Source: Acidimicrobiaceae bacterium (GTDB lineage Bacteria > Actinomycetota > Acidimicrobiia > Acidimicrobiales > Poriferisodalaceae). From it: a stretch of DNA of 64,000 nt. The translations under genes and the position numbers were made by a program. Shown here one piece after another: positions 59,666 to 64,000 of the stretch. Under the pieces are notes generated by a model. The model worked only from the letters and a program-made list of their open reading frames with translations. It was not told where the DNA came from and did not search any database. The DNA is taken from the NCBI GenBank assembly GCA_905182565.1, contig CAJJCB010000018.1:108897-172896 (forward strand). The letters run 5' to 3'. Position 1 is the stretch's first letter. Every line of letters begins with the position of its first letter.

Positions 59666-61093
59666 ATGAGTTCACCACTTGTTGTCGTTGCTAAAGGCGG
59701 CGCAGAACATAAACGCTGGCAATATGTCCAGTATCTATACCTAGCATCCTTTGTGCTGTTAGTTCCCGTGGTCTTACAACCATTCGAAATCGGGAAAATG
59801 AACCGTGCGCTGGTGCTCAGCGTCGCGATTCTAGCTGTTAACCTCGTTGTAGGTTTCAACGGAATGTTGGCTCTTGGTCACTCCGCTTTCATGGGAGTAG
59901 GGGCGTTCGTAACTGCCTCTCTTGTCCAAGATGAAAACTGGGACTTCTGGATGGCACTGCCAGTCGTGGTCATGGTTGGCTTCGTTCTAGGTATCCTGGT
60001 TGGGTTACCGGCCTTGAGAGTCAAGGGCCTCTATCTAGCATTAATAACTATCGCGCAAGCGACGGTTTTCCCGACACTCGTCAATATCGACGAATTAGGA
60101 ATTGCTAAGAGAACTGGTGGCCCTAACGGAAAAGGTGTTTCAGAAGAGGTAATTGCTCCGAGCTACTTCGAATGGCTTCCTGGAGTTGATGGTGCCCGAG
60201 GTGGCTCTGCCTACCGTTATTGGTGCATTATCTTAATCCTTGGAATCACTCTTCTGTTAGTAACCAACTACATACGTAGTCGCCCAGGACGTGCCGTGCT
60301 AGCAATTCGTGATAACGAAGCTGGCGCAGCTGTCTACGGCGTAAATCTGCCTGTTGTCAAAACTGTGAACTTCGCGATCAGCGCGGGTCTCGGTTCGCTG
60401 GCTGGATTAATGTGGTGCCTTGATAAAGGGTTCGTTGCCGGGCAGGACTTCACGTTCCTATTAGCTGTCGACCTCATTATCGGTCTTGTGATTGGCGGTG
60501 TTGGAACTCTCCAAGGATCACTTCTTGGTGGGCTCTTCGTCGTTTGGGTTAATGACTTAACAAAGAGAATTACGATTCCGTTGGGTCTTTACACTTTGAA
60601 CGGTGACGGACCGCTGGCGAAGGCCATCTTCGGCTTGATCTTGATTCTGTTCACATTCTTTGCACCAGGCGGAATTGTGTCTCTGGCAAAGTCAGTTCAG
60701 AATAAGTTGATAAAGGTTGTTCCAATTCGACCTGATGGAACTCCTGCTGAAGATGTAGACAGTTTCGATCCAGGTATGGAATCTGACAGAGCTCAATCAG
60801 CTATGAAACTTGCGATATTAGGACCCGTCCTTCTCACAATCGGCTGGTTGTTAATGAATGTAAACAACCTAATAGTAGGCTGTGTGGCATTCGGCTTAAG
60901 ATTCTCGATTCTTGTTACGGCGCCAGTTGCTATGCTCGTTGGCTCTAATGAGCTGAAGGCACTTCTTGCTGGTAGGCGACCTGAATCGATAAAGGCACAA
61001 GCTAGTATGGCGAGACTTCTCGGCGGACTAGGGTTCCTTTTCGTGCTGCTCTACGGGCTTTGGTTATTCAAAACTCAATACAGCTCACGCTGA
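59666..61093 (+). CDS. livM: Liv-type ABC transporter permease, LivM (copy 1), with C-terminal extension
   Basis: 475 aa. The first ~335 residues are a normal LivM: VNLVVGFNGMLALGHSAFMGVGAFVTASL, GLPALRVKGLYLALITIAQ, GRAVLAIRDNEAGAAVYGVN (coupling loop), LIIGLVIGGVGTLQGSLLGG. After that comes ~130 extra residues: an acidic linker (DGTPAEDVDSFDPGMESD) and two to three more hydrophobic segments (LAILGPVLLTIGWLLMNVNNLIVG, FSILVTAPVAMLVGS, LLGGLGFLFVLLYGLWLF). LivM proteins normally end near residue 330-420, so the extension is notable. A strong hairpin follows the gene. Confidence 0.93.
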   Translation: MSSPLVVVAKGGAEHKRWQYVQYLYLASFVLLVPVVLQPFEIGKMNRALVLSVAILAVNLVVGFNGMLALGHSAFMGVGAFVTASLVQDENWDFWMALPVVVMVGFVLGILVGLPALRVKGLYLALITIAQATVFPTLVNIDELGIAKRTGGPNGKGVSEEVIAPSYFEWLPGVDGARGGSAYRYWCIILILGITLLLVTNYIRSRPGRAVLAIRDNEAGAAVYGVNLPVVKTVNFAISAGLGSLAGLMWCLDKGFVAGQDFTFLLAVDLIIGLVIGGVGTLQGSLLGGLFVVWVNDLTKRITIPLGLYTLNGDGPLAKAIFGLILILFTFFAPGGIVSLAKSVQNKLIKVVPIRPDGTPAEDVDSFDPGMESDRAQSAMKLAILGPVLLTIGWLLMNVNNLIVGCVAFGLRFSILVTAPVAMLVGSNELKALLAGRRPESIKAQASMARLLGGLGFLFVLLYGLWLFKTQYSSR

Positions 61094-61127
61094 TAGATAA
61101 TTCAGCAACATATACAAAAATTAAATG

Positions 61128-61161
61128 AGAGCGGGAGTGAGCAAATGCTTGCTCCCGCTCT
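61128..61161 (+). terminator. Hairpin terminator after livM copy 1
   Basis: GAGCGGGAGTGAGCA (61129-61143) pairs with TGCTTGCTCCCGCTC (61146-61160), 15 pairs including two G-U wobbles, with loop AA; one more A-T extends it. Only TTT follows, so termination may be partial. It separates livGFHM from the second livHM pair. Confidence 0.7.
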
Positions 61162-61198
61162 TTGATTCCTGAATCGTACTACTATCTGAAAAGCCTCT

Positions 61199-62146
61199 AT
61201 GGATTACGTACTTCTTCTGCAACGAATTTTCGACGCTTTGTTTAATAGCGCGATATATTCCTCTCTGGCATTAGCTCTTGTAATTATTTTTAGAGCTACC
61301 GGTTTATTGAATTTCGCACAAGGCGAGATGGCTACGTTCAGTGGCTACATCGCTTTTGTGTTCTTAGTTGGTCCCCAACCTCGGTTGAAAGGTGGCGGAT
61401 TGGCCGGACTTATCCCCGGCGTGCCTTTGTCTGTGCCGCTCGCAGTTGTGGGTGCAGTTCTAGCTGGTATGGCAGTAGGAGCCGCGACCGAGAGAGTGCT
61501 TATAAGGCCTCTTAGGAACGCTCCAGAGCTATCTCTCGTGAACGTCAGCATCGGACTCTTGCTGGTTATAAATTCTTTGATGGCTCAATGGTGGGGAACT
61601 GGTCCACGTGTGTTCCCGGCCCTATTTCCGGCCGGAGCTGGGCAGAACTTTAACATTTTTGGTGCACGTCTAAGGTACTCAACTATCGGCGTGTGGGCGT
61701 TATTGTTCGTAGTCCTCGTTTGCTTGATTTTTTTGTTAAAGAGAACGCGGATTGGGCTTGCATTCAGAGCGGTTTCTATAAACCAAACCAATTCAGAGCT
61801 TGTGGGTATTCCTGTGGGAAGAGTTCTCATGTACGGCTGGGCTTTGGCTGCGGGTTTCGGTGCTCTAGCGGCATGTATTTCCGCAAACTCTGTTTTACTG
61901 GAGCCGAATATGATGTTGCGGGTTCTTGTTTATGCCTTCGCAGCTGCAACATTGGGAGGACTAGATTCTCCTAAAGGAGCGCTTGTGGGCGGAGTGATAG
62001 TTGGCCTGAGTCAGACCTTGATACCGGCGTACGTGCCATTTATCGGTTTTGAATTAAGCGTTCTGCCTGTGTTGATCGCAATGACAGCGGTTCTGCTCGT
62101 TAGACCAGCTGGTTTGTACGGCACAAAACGAGTAGAGCGCGTGTGA
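61199..62146 (+). CDS. livH: Liv-type ABC transporter permease, LivH (copy 2)
   Basis: 315 aa, paralogue of the gene at 58694. NSAIYSSLALALVIIFRATGLLNFAQGEMATFSGYIAF, TRIGLAFRAVSINQTNSELVGIPVGRVLMYGWALAAGFG, YAFAAATLGGLDSPKGALVGGVIVGL, and the same RPAGLYGTKRVERV ending. Starts 38 nt after the terminator and has no obvious ribosome site. Coupled to copy 2 of livM by a short overlap. No second ATPase pair follows, so it may share LivGF with copy 1. Confidence 0.94.
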   Translation: MDYVLLLQRIFDALFNSAIYSSLALALVIIFRATGLLNFAQGEMATFSGYIAFVFLVGPQPRLKGGGLAGLIPGVPLSVPLAVVGAVLAGMAVGAATERVLIRPLRNAPELSLVNVSIGLLLVINSLMAQWWGTGPRVFPALFPAGAGQNFNIFGARLRYSTIGVWALLFVVLVCLIFLLKRTRIGLAFRAVSINQTNSELVGIPVGRVLMYGWALAAGFGALAACISANSVLLEPNMMLRVLVYAFAAATLGGLDSPKGALVGGVIVGLSQTLIPAYVPFIGFELSVLPVLIAMTAVLLVRPAGLYGTKRVERV

Positions 62147-63141
62147 TGCGGATTCGTACCAGAATAAAGCCGCTGCAGGGCGTCGCCGTATTTTTGATTA
62201 CGGCCTGGTTGTTTTGTTTGCCTTTTGTCAGTACCACAACGGAACTCAGGCAACACACGCAGGTGATTATTACTGTGTTGGCTGTCCTAGGAGTCAATAT
62301 TGCGACCGGGTACGGGGGAATGATTAGCTTAGGGCATGGCGTTTTCGTTGGCGTTGGAGCTTTTGCTACGGGCTACTTTGTTGACGGGATGTCATTCCCG
62401 TGGCTTCTGGCGATAGCTATGGGCATAGTTACGGCGTCGGTTGCAGGCGCGCTGGTAGGCATTCCGGCACTGCGCATTAAGGGGATTCACTTAGCTCTTG
62501 TAACTCTTTGTATGGCGATAGTCTTCCAGCCGTTAAGTAAGCGGTTTCCTGCGTTTACGGGGGGAGTTAGCGGCAAGGCGATTGAGGCGCGCTTTGAGGC
62601 TCCTCTGTGGCTTGGGGATAGCAGAATGGCTTCAGCTGTTTATCGGTATGTTTTTTGTATCTTGGTAGTTCTAGTTGCTCTTGGCTTGACGTGGAACTTG
62701 GTTAACAGTCGCGCCGGTAGAGCTATGAGGGCTCTACGTGACAATGATACTGCCGCAGCAATATATGGAATCAATTTAGTTCGTACACGAGTCATCACGT
62801 TTGCTATCAGCGCTGGGCTCGCTGGTTTGGCGGGAGCGTTGCAAGTAGTTTTGGTTCCTTACGTTTCCCAGGATAATTATACAGTGCAAGAATCGCTGGT
62901 GATATATGCAACGGCGGTCATAGGTGGTTTAGGTTCGATTTGGGGATCAGTCCTTGGCGTTATAGCTAGAACTGGGTTCGGAGCTTTAGGCGAACGGCTC
63001 TCTGGGATGGAGGGGTTTGGTTTCGTGAGCGAATTTTTTGAACTTCTTGATGAGCAAGCTTTTGTTTTTGGAGTTGGCCTAATCGCTTTGACGTTCGTGT
63101 TCCCTCGCGGCTTAGCTGGTATTCGAAGAAAAAATAAGTAG
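62143..63141 (+). CDS. livM: Liv-type ABC transporter permease, LivM (copy 2)
   Basis: 332 aa, normal LivM length without the extension of copy 1. LGVNIATGYGGMISLGHGVFVGVGAFATGYFV, GIPALRIKGIHLALVTLCMAIVFQPLS, GRAMRALRDNDTAAAIYGINLVRTRVITFAISAGLAGLAG, IGGLGSIWGSVLGVIART. Start GTG 62143 or ATG 62146, overlapping the livH copy 2 stop. Confidence 0.94.
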   Translation: MMRIRTRIKPLQGVAVFLITAWLFCLPFVSTTTELRQHTQVIITVLAVLGVNIATGYGGMISLGHGVFVGVGAFATGYFVDGMSFPWLLAIAMGIVTASVAGALVGIPALRIKGIHLALVTLCMAIVFQPLSKRFPAFTGGVSGKAIEARFEAPLWLGDSRMASAVYRYVFCILVVLVALGLTWNLVNSRAGRAMRALRDNDTAAAIYGINLVRTRVITFAISAGLAGLAGALQVVLVPYVSQDNYTVQESLVIYATAVIGGLGSIWGSVLGVIARTGFGALGERLSGMEGFGFVSEFFELLDEQAFVFGVGLIALTFVFPRGLAGIRRKNK

Positions 63142-63185
63142 CCAACGAATAGCTAAATAACGACTTCTCGCCATTATTTTGAAAA

Positions 63186-63227
63186 ATGACAATCCAGTTT
63201 TTAACTGGTCGGTCATTAAATTGTCAT
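63186..63227. repeat. Nested inverted repeat between livM copy 2 and the binding-protein gene
   Basis: ATGACAAT (63186-63193) matches ATTGTCAT (63220-63227), and inside CCAGTT (63194-63199) pairs with AACTGG (63203-63208). Could be an operator for the downstream gene or a stop signal for the upstream one. No T-run on the plus strand. Confidence 0.45.
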
Positions 63228-63339
63228 GGTTCTGTAACTAAACAATCGTTCATTGGGTAAGCGTTTGTAGTAACGTTCATAACACTCAGAAAATTCTGAC
63301 ATTGTTTAGATTCGTGCTAAGAAGTTAAAAAGGGGAAAC

Positions 63340-64000
63340 ATGAATAAGAATGGTTTAATGCGCCTTCTGGCGTTGCTATTTACTTTTGCGATGGTTGCCG
63401 CAGCTTGTGGCAGCGATAGCGATAGTAGTAGCGATAGCAGTAGCGATAGCAGCAGCGACACTGAAGCGGCTGAGAGTGAAGAAGAAGAAGAAGAAGATAC
63501 GTCTATAGGTGGCGGTCTTTCTCAAGATGCAGCTGAAGCAGCTGCTGATGCTGAGGAAGAAGTAGTAGATGCAGATGCTCCTACTTTTGACCGCACTACT
63601 TTAGATGGGATTTGGGAAGAAGCTGCCTACAACCGCCAGCAAATGGTCGATAAAATCACTGCAAAAGTTGACGCCGGTGATTGGGGCGTTGGTAGCGACA
63701 ACGTTCTACGAGGTCCTGAAGGCTTTGAAATCGATCTGAATGACTGTCCTGATGACTGGTCTGATACCGGAGGCATTTCAAGCTCTGAAATTAAGATTGG
63801 TCATACCACTGCGCAATCAGGGAACCTTGCAGCGTACGGAAACATTGCTGTTGGCTGGAACAATTATAATCAGTGGATTAACGGTAATGGAGGCATCGAT
63901 GGAAAAGATGTCACTTTGATTGTTAAAGATGATGGTTACGTAGCAGCCCAAACAATTGAATTCATTGATGAACTTATCGAAGCAGAAAATGTTTTCGCAT
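63340..64000 (+). CDS. Lipoprotein substrate-binding protein of a Liv-type ABC transporter (3' end cut)
   Basis: First ~220 codons of an open frame that runs off the window. Signal peptide with lipobox: MRLLALLFTFAMVAAAC, Cys at residue 23, so a lipid-anchored exported protein. Residues ~24-42 are Ser/Asp repeats from GATAGC-type repeats, then a run of glutamates (~46-52). The mature domain begins near residue 140: SSEIKIGHTTAQSGNLAAYGNIAVGWNNYNQWINGNGGIDGKDVTLIVKDDGY is the periplasmic-binding-protein (LivK/Peripla_BP_6) start. AGGGG lies 5 nt before ATG 63340. Probably supplies ligand to the LivHM copies upstream. Confidence 0.87.
   Translation, partial: MNKNGLMRLLALLFTFAMVAAACGSDSDSSSDSSSDSSSDTEAAESEEEEEEDTSIGGGLSQDAAEAAADAEEEVVDADAPTFDRTTLDGIWEEAAYNRQQMVDKITAKVDAGDWGVGSDNVLRGPEGFEIDLNDCPDDWSDTGGISSSEIKIGHTTAQSGNLAAYGNIAVGWNNYNQWINGNGGIDGKDVTLIVKDDGYVAAQTIEFIDELIEAENVFA

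Noticed and set aside
63409..63460. Short GATAGC-type repeat as a CRISPR or mobile-element repeat
   Set aside because: It is an in-frame Ser/Asp codon repeat within a lipoprotein gene; no spacers or flanking transposase.

Overview
The window reads as the chromosome of an actinobacterium (Actinomycetota), most likely an aquatic, streamlined Acidimicrobiia-like lineage. The order rho-rpmE-prfA-prmC-sua5-(glyA)-wecA/rfe-atpI-atpBEFHAGDC is the classic actinobacterial arrangement. SerC, LeuB, the J-domain protein and the TIGR03086/MDMPI-like proteins are of actinobacterial type. MurA carries the Cys-to-Asp change known from mycobacteria. Base composition is moderate rather than GC-rich, GTG/TTG starts are common, genes overlap by 4 nt repeatedly, and several convergent pairs have no spacer. 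The class-level assignment is inference. I see no insertion sequence, prophage, CRISPR array or rRNA gene; nearly everything is core metabolism.

Region 1 (1-16125): transcription termination and translation genes (rho, L31, RF1, a PrmC-TsaC fusion), then rpiB, glyA, a WecA-like lipid-linked sugar-phosphate transferase, a 455-nt spacer, and the complete F-type ATP synthase operon with two accessory membrane proteins in front. Region 2 (16171-29293): mixed genes, including an altered HisI-like protein, class II FBPase, an orphan J-domain protein, L-2-hydroxyglutarate oxidase, a crotonase, a KANL3/Tex30-like hydrolase, an MFS transporter, murA, meaB, an SRPBCC/phosphotransferase-like fusion, and a cysteine desulfurase-mnmA pair for tRNA 2-thiouridine. 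Region 3 (29405-39689): ligA, a kinase-less PASTA protein, a ferredoxin, gatCAB, a DUF4332 protein, a MATE transporter and a PQQ-type sugar dehydrogenase.

Region 4 (39750-53846): branched-chain amino acid and serine synthesis. ilvBNC is preceded by a well-formed transcription attenuator: a 19-codon leader peptide rich in Ile/Leu/Val, followed by a textbook intrinsic terminator. serC, an aspartate aminotransferase gene and serA follow, then leuCD (minus strand), greA, leuB and cimA (citramalate route to 2-ketobutyrate). Region 5 (53852-57044): three small proteins, two of them MDMPI-like, lead into gltX, followed by tRNA-Gln(CTG). With gatCAB present, Gln-tRNA is probably made by transamidation. 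Region 6 (57062-64000): a Liv-type ABC importer cluster, livGF plus two livHM permease pairs, ending in a lipoprotein substrate-binding gene cut by the window edge.

I did not find a clearly new multi-gene system. The most interesting signals are the ilv attenuator, several enzymes with changed catalytic residues (HisI-like, SRPBCC/APH-like fusion, CimA, Rho, crotonase), the duplicated LivHM set with a C-terminally extended LivM, and several conserved-looking genes of unknown function.
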